From Rhynochetos jubatus (taxonomy: Eukaryota; Chordata; Aves; Eurypygiformes; Rhynochetidae), in assembly GCA_027574665.1 (NCBI GenBank), contig CM050690.1, positions 39,842,665 through 39,906,664 of the forward strand: DNA of 64,000 bases, read 5' to 3'. A program made the position numbers and the translations under genes. The notes under the pieces are model-generated. The model had not been told where the DNA came from, did no database searches, and worked only from the letters and a program-made list of their open reading frames with translations. Every line of letters starts with the position of its first letter. Positions within the stretch are counted from its first letter, which is position 1. Positions 25,887 through 38,100 of this stretch are shown here, piece after piece.

Positions 25887-28440
25887 CCTTGCTTGTGTAT
25901 GCAATTTCAGAGAAATGTTGACAATGAAAAGTGACCATCTGCCAGAAAAAAATTACTGTGAAGTGGCTGACAACCTCAGCTGGAGCTGTTTCCCATTTAC
26001 TTAACATTATAAACATATCAAAAGATTTCAACTATTTCCTGTGCTTCATGGTATGGCCTCCCACACCCGAACTACTTTACATCATCCTGCTAGAATGTCC
26101 TATGGGGAATATCCACTATTCAACAAGGAACAGTTTTATTTAAGCACAACTGCACGGGGCTTTTTTAGAAAGTGTCTCCCTGCATTCATTTTGCATTCAG
26201 ATGGTCTTTAAAGCTGCTGTGCTTCATTTCTTCCCCATTTATAGACTCATTTTCAAACATACCAGAAACACCTGCTGCTCTTATAATAAGTAGCTTGGCT
26301 AGCCCAACGTCCCTGATAATCAACTAATTAATTCACCGTTTCACTGTTGTTACTTTTTGAACCTCCCCCATTACTGTGGTACATAGAGTTAAAGCATAAT
26401 ACCGATTGCCTGGATGATACTGTTTACTACAGGGCTGTCTTTGCAGTAGCCCACAGGCTAAGCTGGGGGTTTGAAGGCAACCCATGCTGGGGTTTCAGTG
26501 TGCCAGGTCCTGTCACACTCTAAGATCTGTTTGGAGACTGCTTTTAGAATAGCAGATGGCACAGTGTAGGGCTTGCTGCAATATGTATATATATCCCCCT
26601 TCACAGATTGTCCCTTGTTCGTCTGTAATTAATAAACAGTTGCAGTCACCATTCTCCAGCATTTTAGGGAAGTCGAGAAACCAGACATGTAAAATGGTTG
26701 GAATATTTAGTAAATTGTCCATATGTTAAAAGGTAGTTTGGTGCCTTAGTCTCCCAGATTCAGAAAGCATGGGCAACATGTGCCTTCAAAGTAAATACTG
26801 CTGTTAACACGAAGGCAGGAAGTAAAATCATCACGTTTAAATGGATGTTATATTAAACTATGAGGTTAACAAAAGCAGCCATAGGAAACCTAGCAGGGAA
26901 TATAAAAATTTAATAAATTAGAAAAATCAGATGAACTATAACCAAAATGAAACATCCATAGGTTCAAAAATTCATTCATGCATGCCTGGGTAGTAAAACT
27001 ATAAAATCAAAAAAAAATCTGAGAGGAAATTCCAGGTGGGACTGTCAGGTTTTCACTGATTGTGTTAACTCTCATAAAATATATAGGTTTTGTTTGTTAG
27101 CTTTTATTAGCTCACAGGCTAATTCAGCATGAGTGACTAACTGATATGGCACTGCTATCCCAATACGTGTTCATGATAGTGTCTTTGGAATATTTTGGAA
27201 TATTTATTTGGATGCCATCATTTTGAAAAATGATCATACCAGTTTCCCTGTTTCTCCTACAATAGATATATAGCATATCTTTTAGCAAAAGATTCCTCTC
27301 TCAAACTGTAACGGTTATTACAGTTTCCATTTTCTCAGAATTTTAGAAAGCCCTTGTTTACCTCCAACCTGCTCGTATGGTGAGAACGACAGAAACAGCT
27401 TAGAAAGCAATCAAAAAGGGGGGTCGAATATACACAGCCGCCCTCAACATATCATGGGTATTTTATGCCCCTCTCCTGTGCCTGTCATATTCTGGGATGT
27501 AAGGAAAAGTGTTCCACCCCCTCTGAAGGGTTGAACCTTGCCAGCTGCGCTGGGAGGGCAGAGCGGCTGCCCCCTGCTCCCAGGGAACTGTGGTGATTGC
27601 TGATCTGGAAAGTGTGTGAGCACAGGGATGATATCCTTGTACGTTCCCCCTCTGGCACCATTGTGTGGGTTGCGACCCAGCCCAAAGTGGTTTTACTTCT
27701 CTCCATTTTCCCATCCTAATAGCACCGTGCTATCAGAAGTATTTTTTCTCTTTTTTTATGGTTTGACAGAATCCTCTCCACTGCCACTCTGGCCACAATA
27801 ACTTTGTTTGTTGTTAAGAGGACAGGAGGGGGGAGGAAAGGGTGAGAAAGAGAGAGGGGAGACCTGCACGCTTGATGTTGAAGAAAAGCCTGTTTGTGCT
27901 TAATACATTGGAGAAATTGTTCAAGAACAGTTCATCCATGTGAAAAACATAACCCCTACGTGGCTGCCAAATTCAGTAAGACCTAGCATGATCAGTTATG
28001 TAAGTGCCAATCCTAAAACTTGAAGCTGCCTGGAGGCAGTTTCAGCCTCTACACCCTATTTTTTCTAAGGCTGAAGTACATTTGAGAGAGATGTTACTTG
28101 CGTGTTCTTGTCAGCTCCTTTCCCTTTTTATCTGCTTGGTCCAAACTTAAGAAAAAAAGAAATCAAAAAATAAAATTTAAAAAAAAAAATTGTGAGAACA
28201 TCTGTGCATCTGGCAAGTTCCATAAAATCAACACCTAATTCAGGGAGCTGGGATACGGATACCACATAGCGTAAAGGGACCAGAGAGTACCGGAACAGTT
28301 ACAGGAAAATCTTGTGTTTTCATACATTTTTAGGCACCTTTAGTTAACACAGCAACCCACGTGTTTTCATGCTGTCCTAGAACTGGCTGATGGCCATTCC
28401 ATCACACCGTCTTAGGCAGTCTTTGGGTCAGGAAGAACAC
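25887..28440. other. non-coding, nothing recognised
   Basis: Mixed AT-rich sequence. A slightly GC-richer patch at about 27460-27830 has short frames on both strands but no recognisable domain or repeat. Confidence 0.5.
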
Positions 28441-28690
28441 AGACATAAAAATATATAAAATTGTATCCAATATATACACATATGTAGAAAGATATATGCA
28501 TAAAGGAGTGAAAGAATATGTACATAAATATTTTTATATACACAGATAGTATTATAGATATGCATTTATAAAAATATAGAAATTAAATATATATAATCCA
28601 TGAAAACATAGGTATAAAATGGATAAAGAATTATTTAATAAGAGCTAATACAATGAATAATTAAAGTTTAAAGTTGAATAGAAAGCAATT
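28441..28690. repeat. AT-rich low-complexity tract
   Basis: Dominated by short TATA, ATAT and AAATA words with no other content, just left of the region where the Polinton fossil may begin. Confidence 0.7.
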
Positions 28691-30259
28691 AAATAGAAGT
28701 TGAGGCCAGCTAGGGGTCCCTCACTTTACCAGGCTGCAGAGCAAGCCCAACACAATGAGGGAAGATGACTTCAAGAGTGCTGAGTTGTGCCAAAAGGGTG
28801 GGGAACATGCCCAAGGGCTATGGAACCTTCCTAGGAGGCTTATAGAGAGGCCATGGTGCAGACGCTGTTGTGTGCAAAGAAGGGCCTGATCCCATGAGCC
28901 TGACCATGAAGATTCCAGCAGGATGGCCACGGCAACTGGGGCAGGCTCAGGGCTTTGCTCGGTGTTGCAAGACACAGGCTGTGCTGTCTGAAAAAGTGGA
29001 AAACCAGAGCAAAATGCTGACTGCGGAAGAAGATGCGTGTGGGGGCAACAAGGAAGAAACCTGAGGGGAATCCCAAAGAAGACCAGGTGAAAAAGAAGAA
29101 CTGGGCAATGGGCCCATGAACTGCAAACTGGATTTCAAGGTCAGTGTCACACAGAGTGGGGTGGGTAGTGGTGGGAAGCTCCCTTCTCTGTGGTTGTGGG
29201 GGATCTTACAGCTTACCTGTAACACCATTATGGGGTGCAGGCTGGTGCTATATGTGTGTCCGTATCCTGAGACTGATGCTGCAATAAGAGATGGAGGACT
29301 GAACATGCCATAAAGACTGTTCTCTTAGAACAACCTGATAACTGCAAAGCCTGTGTCCCAGGCTTTGGGACACAGACTGCAGCCCCACGTTCTCAGACAA
29401 CATCATCAGGATGCTGCTGAAAAAAGGGAAGGTGGTGGTGCGATGACAGAGGCTGAAGAAGTCAGTAGTATGGTCATACAAGGCTGTGGCTGGTGTTCAC
29501 AGGACATCAAAGCTAAACACAGCGTTACAAACAAGGCCATTAATTAGTACAGCTAAGCCAGTGTTTTGGGGGGTGCAGCAATAAACAATAAGAAAGTTTG
29601 TAACACGTTCAAGCTATTTTGAAATAGTTGATTTCAAATTTAATACTTTGATTATTTATTTTTAAGCACAGAGAAGTGACAAAGCGTTTGGTGGTGATGA
29701 AAGGGCTGGTGGGGCTAACAGGCCAGAGAAACAGAAAAAAAAAATGTTAGAAGGAAGACTGCTAATTAGGAAAGCCAAATGGATTTTGCATCACTGATAT
29801 CGTCAAGGGTGAATCAGTAGAGTTCTGACGTGCAAACTGCTTTTCTGAAAGTGTGGGCCAGTGAACAAAGTCCCATGAGGGGAGAAGGTGACCCCCTGGA
29901 AGAGGCTTCCAAGTTTTTACAGCAGAGGTGGAGGAGGCAGCAGTCTGCCCTCTGCCTGCCATGGAGCATGTTAGGTGTGTTAGGCAGTGAAGAGGTTTGG
30001 AGCAAGGTGGTGTGTAGAAGAATACAGATTTATTACTTTAGATGCAGTATCCCTACTTGAAGCTTATGAAACTTTCATTCACAGTGTAAAGAAAACTTTT
30101 GATCATTTATGCCTGCTGTTTGAACCTGGTGATTATGCTCCACTCCATCCTGAAGCTGTCATACCTCCATATTCTCCCTCTATTCATTTAAACACTGTGA
30201 ATCCAACAGCATTTTTAGATTGGGTCAGTACTCCCCCCCAAAGCATGAGAGAGCTGTGT

Positions 30260-30789
30260 TTTGATTAAACTTTCATTCTGGTTGTCATTATTGTGAGAGC
30301 CATAAGAGGCAGGGTTTGCAGAACCCTGCAGCCTATCCCCTAACCCGAGATTACAGACAAAAAGCTGAATGATATAATTGCTGTCGTAACAGTGACAATA
30401 ATTTCTGGGTTGCTGTGACTCTTGCAGCCTTCACAGCCAAGAGGGACCTGAGAGATGCAGAACTATTAAGCAGAGCAAAAGAGCTACATGACAAACTGTA
30501 GTGGTCTGTGCATGGAAAGGTCATGTTGAGTGACATATCCTTGCAAGAGAATCTGCAACGTGCCAATATATGTATCTTCCTCCTCTCTAAGGGGTTCAAA
30601 GGGTGAGAGATTTTTAAGCCAAAGGATAGTCTTAAATACCCCAAGACCTCTTTCCTTCTTTTACATTATGAACATTATTCCAGTGTTAAGGAGATCAGGA
30701 AGATCTTTGGGATGAGAAACCTTTGTCATACATTGCATAACCACAGCCACAGCTGTTGCTGTTACTGTCGGTTCTGCTTGTCTAATGGT
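30260..30789. other. unassigned stretch inside the fossil interval
   Basis: Sequence between the coding-like fragment near 29.99-30.27 kb and the inserted CR1. Short open frames occur on both strands. No domain could be named, so membership of the Polinton is inferred from position only. Confidence 0.35.
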
Positions 30790-31232
30790 GGTCAGGGGCT
30801 TGAGCAACTCTCCTGTGAGGAAAGGCTGAGAGAGTTGGGCTTGTTCAGCCTGGAGAAGAGGAGGCTCCAGGGAGACCTGATAGCACCTTCCAGTACCTGA
30901 AGGGGCCTACAAGGAAGTTGGGTGGGTATTCTTTTTGCAAGGACCCGTAGTGACAGGACAAGGGGTAATGGATTTAAATTGAAAGCAGGGAGATTTAGAT
31001 TGGATATCAGGAAGAAATTCTTCCCAGAGAGAGTGGTGAGGCACTGGCACATGTTGCCCAGAGAAGCTGTGGATGCCCCAGCCCTGGCAGTGTTCCAGGC
31101 CAGGCTGGATGAGGCTTTGAGCAACCTGGTCTAGTGGAGGGTGTCCCTGCCCATGGCAGGGGGGTTGGAACTAGATGGTCTTTAAGATCCCTTCCAACCC
31201 AAACCATTTTAAGATGATTCTATGATTCTATG
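30790..31232 (+). mobile_element. CR1 LINE 3' fragment inserted in the Polinton region
   Basis: CR1 of the same subfamily as the 13.1- and 34.7-kb copies. It begins near CTCCTGTGAGGAAAGGCTGA, passes through TTCAGCCTGGAGAAGAGGAG and the ATATCAGGAAGAAATTCTTC region, and ends with CCTTCCAACCCAAACCATTT and a GATTCTATGATTCTATG tail. It contains no complete reading frame. Being better preserved than the surrounding Polinton, it must have arrived after that element. Confidence 0.92.
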
Positions 31233-31317
31233 TGTATTACACAACACAACAAAAGATGGACCACCTGAAGAGAGCAGGATTTAACATCAGATCTAATCAG
31301 CTGCATGAGTGGGTCAG

Positions 31318-32100
31318 TGTCCTGGGTTTGTTCAGGAAAGAATTAACTTTACAGTGGTTATGTTATGAAGCTGTGTTCCTGGATTTACACTGAGAAAAGC
31401 ACTGAAGAAGTGTCTTTAGCTGGTGGTGGGGAGTGCTTGCACCAAATTCAAGATCTTTCTCCGCTTCTGATACTGCAGCTGCGTCCCCAACTTTCTTGCT
31501 ACAGGCAGTGTGGGGGACACACAGTTCAGACAGCAGACCCAAACTGACCAAAGGGGTATTTCATTCCACAGTAAGTCAGTCGGTACATAAGCAGGGAGTG
31601 GGTTTGGGGACCATTACACTTTTACTTTCTCTTGCACTTGCTCACACTCTCTCTAGCTCCTTTGTTAGCTGCTTTTCTAACTCCCTTGCTGGCTCATTCA
31701 TCAGTGAGTTGGTGGGTCTGTTAGTTTTCCCAGTCATGCTGCTGCTGATTGGGTTCACTCAGACTCTGCTGCGATCACTCTCGGGCTGCGGCTCTCGCGC
31801 TCTCTGGCTCTGACTCTCACTTCTCAGGACCTGGCTGTGCATCGGTCGGCAAGTGATGAGCAGTTGTATCATATTGTATCATATGTTTTATTTTCTACAG
31901 TTTTAATTACTAATTAGTAGTATTTGCATGTATTTTATATATTATTAATTTATATTCAATTAATAGATAGCTCTTATCTCAATTTTATGAGCCTCCTTGT
32001 CTTTTTCCTCCGCTTCTCCCCTCTGCTGGAGGAGGAGGGGGTGGAGCTGTGAGAGCAGCTTAGTGGTATTTTGCTGGCTGGAGTTAAACCAGTATGTTTT
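31318..32100 (+). mobile_element. solo LTR inserted in the Polinton region (fossil)
   Basis: An avian ERV LTR on the plus strand, the same family as the LTRs at 13.6 and 52-62 kb but diverged from them. It opens with TGTCCTGGGTTTG, carries the CTCTCGGGCTGCGGCTCTCG word in the middle and the TTTTCCTCCGCTTCTCCCC block near the end, and closes near GGAGTTAAACC. The 5 bases GTCAG stand directly before it (31313-31317) and at 32101-32105, a plausible target duplication. Five bases would fit an ERVL-type element. The exact right end is uncertain by a few bases. No viral genes accompany it. Confidence 0.82.
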
Positions 32101-33440
32101 GTCAGTATGACAAAATCAGACACAGAGCTTTCTGACAAACTGCTTACACTGCTGGTCCGCACAGATGCACTTTTCGGTGGCAGGACAAATGTCATTTGTG
32201 AGTATTACTGACAGAAAAGTACTACAGTATAATTTTGCTATCCTCTATCCTTTCATCAACAAAACAATACATTCCCCTCTTGGACATCCTGGAGTTATTT
32301 TTGAGAGTTTTTACAGCCTACTTTGGGATGTTCAAAGTAAAAGCCTACCCACCTCATGAGCTCTTTTTCCCTCTGCTTCCCATGTGTGTAAATGGCAAGC
32401 TACTGTTTCCCTTGTGCCACACTTGTGCAGAAAGCTGCCAGGCACTCAGCATCCACAGCAGCAAAGAAGGAGCCCTTGTAAGTAGCTGTATTCCCTGGAA
32501 CCAAACAAGGCTCTGGAGAAGGGCTACAGGGTCTGTGATCTTTATGACGTTTGCCATTTTGAATAGGGTAGGAGTCTTTTCCCAGGTTATATAAACCTCT
32601 ACCACTGCCAGAAGCAGGAAGCTTCAGGCTACCCAGCCTGGTATACAAAAATTGGCAAAAAAACCTAGTATGTTGAAGATCATAGGCAGAAAGAAGATGT
32701 GATTTTGTGGTCTGAAGGAACCCCTGCCAAATGCCAAATTGCAAAACCACTTTGAAATTCCCCATCAGGAAAACTGAGGCAGAGATCCAAGCTACCCAAC
32801 ACTGCCATTGTAAGAGAACCAGATGAGTTGTAGGGTTACCTCTTTACTCTGGTTTACAATATGTGTCCTCCAGAGGTTGTAATGATTAAGATGTGGACAC
32901 TGTGTCATGGAAGCACGACAAAGGAATGTAAGACTAACATTTTCATAGTGCGCTTCACCGGCATAGCCAGGCCTCAAGCCTTACAGCCTCTTACATGCCC
33001 TACAAAAACCATTGCCTTAATCATGACACAGACCCTGTGACAATTGTGAGTCATCTGGGGGACTCAGTGCTGCTGCTCAGAGACTATTTAGGTGAGTTGA
33101 CAGACAACTTGCCACCAGACAAGCACATTATGGAGTTTGTGCCATCAGGCCCCTAAATCCTATGGCTACTTGCAGTCTGGAGGCAAGTGTTTAAACATTA
33201 AAGGGATCACTCTAAATGCAACAAAGAGAGGAAATATCAATTTTGAGGCACTGAGGAGGCTTGTGTTGGACACAGGATAAATGCAGCCAATGATGAGCTT
33301 AAGAAGAGGGTGGTATAGCAGTGCTCTATCATCAGGTGTGAGGAGAAGTGGGCAATAGAAAGCAGGACCCTTCGGAACAAGCAGATGGCAGTCTATGACA
33401 AAAAGTACCAACCCAAATTTTAAAAGCCTCCCCTACAGTT
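32101..33440 (+). pseudogene. Polinton type B DNA polymerase remnant (fossil)
   Basis: Fragments of a protein-primed family B DNA polymerase in plus-strand order. They include a palm-like region with YPFIN near 32250, a segment with PPHELFFPLLP and NGKLLFPLC near 32345-32410 (the zinc-finger-like stretch after the first palm motif in Polinton polymerases), LGELTDNLPP near 33100, a PSGPKSYGYL stretch, then KGITLNATKRGNINFEALRR, and finally a YDKKYQPNF end near 33410. In Polintons this enzyme copies the element using a protein primer. This copy is broken many times and cannot be active. It is a fossil. Confidence 0.75.
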
Positions 33441-34085
33441 TTTGATCATGTAAGTACCCCTCTTCTGCTATTTTGGCACAGCCTATCAACTCCGGGAAAA
33501 TTTGTTTTGTAAAAAGTCTTTTGGAGAATGCCAACCACTTCCTCTCTGTTATGACTGAGAATAATGTGTTTTCTGACAGCTGTTGGCAGGAACTGCTCTG
33601 TAAATACTCTTTTATTGGGTTTGTGGAGAACTCATCTGAAAGTGTTAGTGATAACCATTTATTTCCCACTAATAAAGTAAATATGTTTGTGACCAATGAT
33701 TTAATGAAATCTGCTTGTGAGAGCAATGAAACTGTGAAAACTTTTACTAAGTATGAATCACAGGAATCTCAGTGTCTGTAAAGATTTTTTTTTTTGCCTG
33801 GGAAAAAAGAGCTGCACAGTTACTCTTAACACAAAATACATGGTGTCATTTGAGAATCCCAGAGATAACCTCCAGGTTGTGTCCATAGCCAGGCAGATGT
33901 ATCCTGCAAGGCCCTGTTCTTTTTAGAAGCATTTGGAGGCTTTTAGGCTAAGAACTGGTCTTTTCCAGCCAGAGCAGCTGACTCTTTAGACATTGAAAAC
34001 ATGAAAAAGTTGTGTTCAACAGTAAATAGAGAGGATCTGGACTGATATCTTGTATTCCTATCAGTGCAGACTTAGGAACACAGTT
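33441..34085 (+). other. coding-like stretch after the polymerase, unassigned
   Basis: The plus strand holds an open frame of about 100 codons at 33473-33781, directly after the polymerase end, followed by low-complexity T-rich sequence. The predicted peptide (starting MAQPINSGKICF) matches nothing I recognise. Position suggests a Polinton accessory gene remnant, by inference only. Confidence 0.35.
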
Positions 34086-34480
34086 CGGTCTCTGTCCCTC
34101 CTGGCGCTGTTGATCAGTCCTTCCTGTGGCAGAGGAAAGCAATGTTCTGCACTGCTTCTGATGACGTGATAAAGGCCATTTCAGAAATTGCCCAGAATAC
34201 ATTGAAGGGGAGCATTACATTAGAACCCCAAGACATACACATGCTGAAAATGTTTTGCAGATTCATCAAAAGCTTGAGTAGTAACAGCATGTCCCTCAAA
34301 CTCCTGTTCCTTGCAAGGCTATCACAGGCATGTCTCCATCCAAGTCTACACATCATGACAGTGCCCACTGAAAAGAGAACACTGGATATAAAGCATTTCC
34401 ATCCTCATCCAAACTGGCGTAAAATCTACAGTCTCTCAAGCCTCAAGCTGAAATTAGAAAGGAAGGTTTAGTTTAGTAGG
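34086..34480 (+). pseudogene. small Polinton accessory frame (fossil)
   Basis: A plus-strand frame at 34142-34471 begins near TASDDVIKAISEIAQNTLKG. This resembles the short basic protein common in Polintons and adintoviruses, in which a TAS-(D/P)-(D/E)-L-I-R/K-A-I motif is followed by N-L-KG and a positively charged tail. Its function in the family is not settled. It lies downstream of the polymerase on the same strand and supports the Polinton assignment. It is part of a broken element. Confidence 0.5.
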
Positions 34481-34748
34481 CTGGGTGGGTTCTGGATGAA
34501 ATGGATGGATGAAAAATATTTTGTAGCAAAATATTCTTTCAATATATGGCCATTTTGGCATCATTATGGCATATAAGGTAGATAGAAAGCACTATGGACT
34601 TACAATTTTTCTTTCTTTTCCACATTCCATAAAAGCAAAAACTTTTTCTTAAACCTGATGAAGAGCCAGAAAAATGCTTTTTCCTATAAAAAATAAATAA
34701 GTACTAGTCATGTATTGGCTGGTCTTGTTCATCATCATCATCATATAC

Positions 34749-35135
34749 TGGGCTTGTTCAGCCTGGAGAAGAGAAGGCTCCAGGGAGACCTGATAGCACC
34801 TTCCAGTACCTGAAGGGGCCTACAAGAATGTTAAGGGGGCTTCTTTTTACAAGCACCTGTAGTGACAGGACAAGGAGTAATGGGTTTAAATTGAAAGTGA
34901 GGAGATTTAGATTGGATATCAGGAAAGAATTCTTCCCAGAGAGGGTGGTGAGACACTGGCACATGTTGCCCAGAGAAGCTGTGGATGCCCCATCCCTGGA
35001 AGTGTTCAAAGTCAGGCAGGATGAGGCTTGGAGCAACCTGGTCTGGTGGAGGGTGTCCCTGCCCGTGGCAGGGGAGTTGGAACTAGATGGTCTTTGAGCT
35101 CCCTTCCAAACCAAACCATTCTGTGATTCTGTGTC
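34749..35135 (+). mobile_element. CR1 LINE 3' fragment at the Polinton right edge
   Basis: CR1 3' fragment starting with GGGCTTGTTCAGCCTGGAGA and ending with CCTTCCAAACCAAACCATTC and a TGTGATTCTGTG tail. It is preceded by a short CAT trinucleotide tract (34729-34745). Same subfamily as the 13.1- and 30.8-kb copies. Confidence 0.92.
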
Positions 35136-38100
35136 TAAGTGGCAGAGGCATACAATTAGTCAGAGCAGATCAATGGGGATGCTGTTTATGCAGGACACTC
35201 CTGTCTATTTCTACTGGTGTTGGTAGCAAGATTACTCTTATTTTCTTAAATGCGGTGATCCTACCCAGACTGAAGGGAAACAGCCAGAAGAGTCTAGCTC
35301 ATTCAGATCCCAAGCCTGGAGTTAAAGATATTCTATTACAGTTGTAAAAATTTTGTGCTGCCTCTGCCTGCATAATGCTCTGAATCACACAGCTTTTCCC
35401 TTTGGGGTTTCCAGCAATATTCTGCCTGGCCTACTCAAGCAAATTCCTGTGGGTGTTTTGAATAGATGGGGGTCACAGTCCAGCAGGTTTACGCTGTCTT
35501 AATTTTTATTCCTAAGCAAATCTCATCAGATTTTGTTTACCTGATGACAGCAACTTTCATTCCTGGCTGAAAAGTTCTCTACTGCAATTGTTAGTAAGTC
35601 TTGATAATTCCCTCAAGCCCTGCAAAGGAGCTAGCAAGAAGAACAAATAAATTTTGAATCGCTGCTAGGCATGTGAAACTTGGAGGTCTGAAAGTGTGAG
35701 GTTAGATGATCTCCCAGGATACAATTTAAGCCCACATTTGAGCCTATTATTTATTGGCATGAAGCGGGTGGAAGCAAAGAAGAGAGGGAAGAATGATTTA
35801 GCTGTTTGAACTAAGTAATAAGTAGTAGAGGGGAAGAACCACAAAAAATCCCAAAGGGAGTTTAGTAACGTGCGTGCAGTTAGAATGCTGGTTTCTTGCT
35901 TTTATGCCTTTGGGTCCCTCAAGCATATTCATTAAAAAATTCAAGATTTAGTTCAGTGCAATTCTCTTTGGCAGTACCTGATTTAAAAAATCATACAGCC
36001 TCATGAGACACTGCAAGGACAAAGACTGCTATGAGGGTCAACAAACACCATGCATTGGGGGTTAAAGAAAGCACGACACAGTTTGCTTTTTCTCATTCAG
36101 TCTTTCATCATAGTGAGGAAAAAAAAAAAAGAAAGAAAGAAAGAAACCTTCCTGGAAAGCCAAGTGCTCACACAGGCCTCTGCTTCATGGGGATTAATGA
36201 TCCCCATTCAAAACTGTGCTACATTCAGAGTAGCAGGGATAACTATATTGTTTGTTGGCATGAAAGGGTGGGTCTCCTTTGACTTCAGCGAAGTTTGGCT
36301 TATTTATGCTAGCAGAGAATTTGGCCCTGAAATTATTAGTTGCATTATAAGTACCTTCCTCTGCCAGAGCAGGATTATTCCCTCATTCAGTACATTTTGC
36401 AGTCTAACGTTAAACATGAAATGTTAAGCATTCCATATGACAGGGTTTTCCCTATACCTCTTGGGATGCGAACTCATTAAGAACTTTTTCTGATTGCTCA
36501 GCCTATGCTGATTTCTCTTTATTACCATCTGACTCCAGTACTCCCAGCTCTGCTGCATGGTACCACCCAAAGCAATTCTCCATCCCTTCTGTGTGTGTAA
36601 CTATCATGTTTCAGGAAAAGGAAGGATCCTCTTTTCGTAACACTAACCTATGCATATCTGATTGTTCTGCAAAATGTTCAACATTTTTTATTACAAGAGT
36701 TACAAGTTCATTTAAGAAATAAGCAGAACGTAACCTTTGATCTTGCTTATGCGCTAAAAGGAGTACAAAAATTCTTATTGAGCAGGTTGCCAGGAAAAAG
36801 CACATGAAGATGTACACTATGCTTCTGCCCCTACATGTAGGTGAATGGAGATTGCCAGATTCACTAGAGGCACTCTTTAAATGGGAACCATAAAGAAAGC
36901 AAATGAGGAGCTTCCTACTTCTCTTCTCGTGCTGGAAGTACACTCTGTACACTCCCTTTTACTGCTGCTAAATGCCAGAGACTGAGCCCTGCTTGTTGAG
37001 ATGGATTACATGAGCAGAGCTCTAAAAAAAGATCAACAATTCCTTGGCCCACTGTAAGGCCACTTGCTTTGGATTCCCCAAGATTGTAAAGGTAGCTCTG
37101 CCTCGTGACCTAATTTTGCTTTTCTTATGTATTTTAAGCAATAATTTACCGTCCAAGTATTTCCTCAGAAATCAATAAGGCTACTTGTGAAATAAAATGT
37201 TACTCCATTACTAGTAAAGATGGCACCAAAAAATAGCCCCTGAGCTCTCCTTTTAAAAATCTTGCTATTAGACAGCTTAGTAGGAGTTTAGCCAGTATAC
37301 ATACTTTCAGGCTATCCTGAGTTGCAGAAGCTAGAAGTCCTGCTCAGCTCCTGATACAGGAATTTTGTCATTCCTTTTCAAACAAAAATACGCATCTCAT
37401 TCTATCTTTGTAAGTAAATATTTGCACATTTGCAAATAGGGTGCTGCAAGTCATTCCTCCTAATACACCACGAAGTAGGTTAAACTGAGTGGAGATTGAT
37501 GCCTAATATAAAACTAGTCTTATAAAGTGAGAACTCAGAGCTTTGTGATTTTGGCTGCGGAGCCTCACTGGGCTTGAGCAGCTAAACTGCTGGACCCCAA
37601 GTGTAATTCTGATGCCAAACATTTGTCTGCAGACTGTTCCTGTGCAGCTCAGGCTCAGCTTTGTCAACATCCCTGTGACTTAGGAGGCACTGCTCCTCCT
37701 TGCCTCACATGTGGAAAGTGTCCCCTGTTAATGAAGTCATACTGACTGAACGTAGCATGCTCCAAGTGAACACTGATCGTAGGGCACGGGAGACACACAA
37801 AGAAAGACCCTGCCCTCCCCGCCCCAGCACGCACCGTTTTACAGCCCATAGCTTTCTAGCAGGAAGACAATGCAGAAGTGTCACATCCTCCAACTCCCTG
37901 GTGAAAGGTGCTCCCAGCTTTGCCTTTGGATGGTCACCACCTGCAATACACTTCAGCAGAATAGAAGTATGTTTATGAAGCAGGGAATTCATTTTCTCTG
38001 TTCGTCTAGATGCCACAGAACAAATTATTTTCAAATACGGCCCCTCCTAGATGAAGGTTTTGTTTGCACGCTGCACAGTCTACAATACAAAATCAGTAGA

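Larger units (their letters stand above)
28700..34480 (+). mobile_element. Polinton/Maverick fossil (broken)
   Basis: Remains of a large self-synthesising DNA transposon with virus-like ancestry, lying on the plus strand. The identification rests on the protein-primed type B DNA polymerase at 32.1-33.4 kb and on a small downstream frame of the kind found in Polintons (34.1-34.5 kb). The left part (28.7-30.7 kb) is coding-like, with fragments I cannot assign, and is included by proximity only. No integrase, ATPase, capsid or terminal repeat was recognised. A CR1 and a solo LTR were inserted into it later and now split it. It is broken many times, well over ten breaks across the polymerase and flanks, so it is an old, long-dead copy. 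The core 32.1-34.5 kb is firm and the outer limits are uncertain. Confidence 0.65.

Noticed and set aside
25485-26031. Leu/Pro- or Arg/Gly-rich proteins across the tetranucleotide tract
   Set aside because: Pure translation of the simple repeat.
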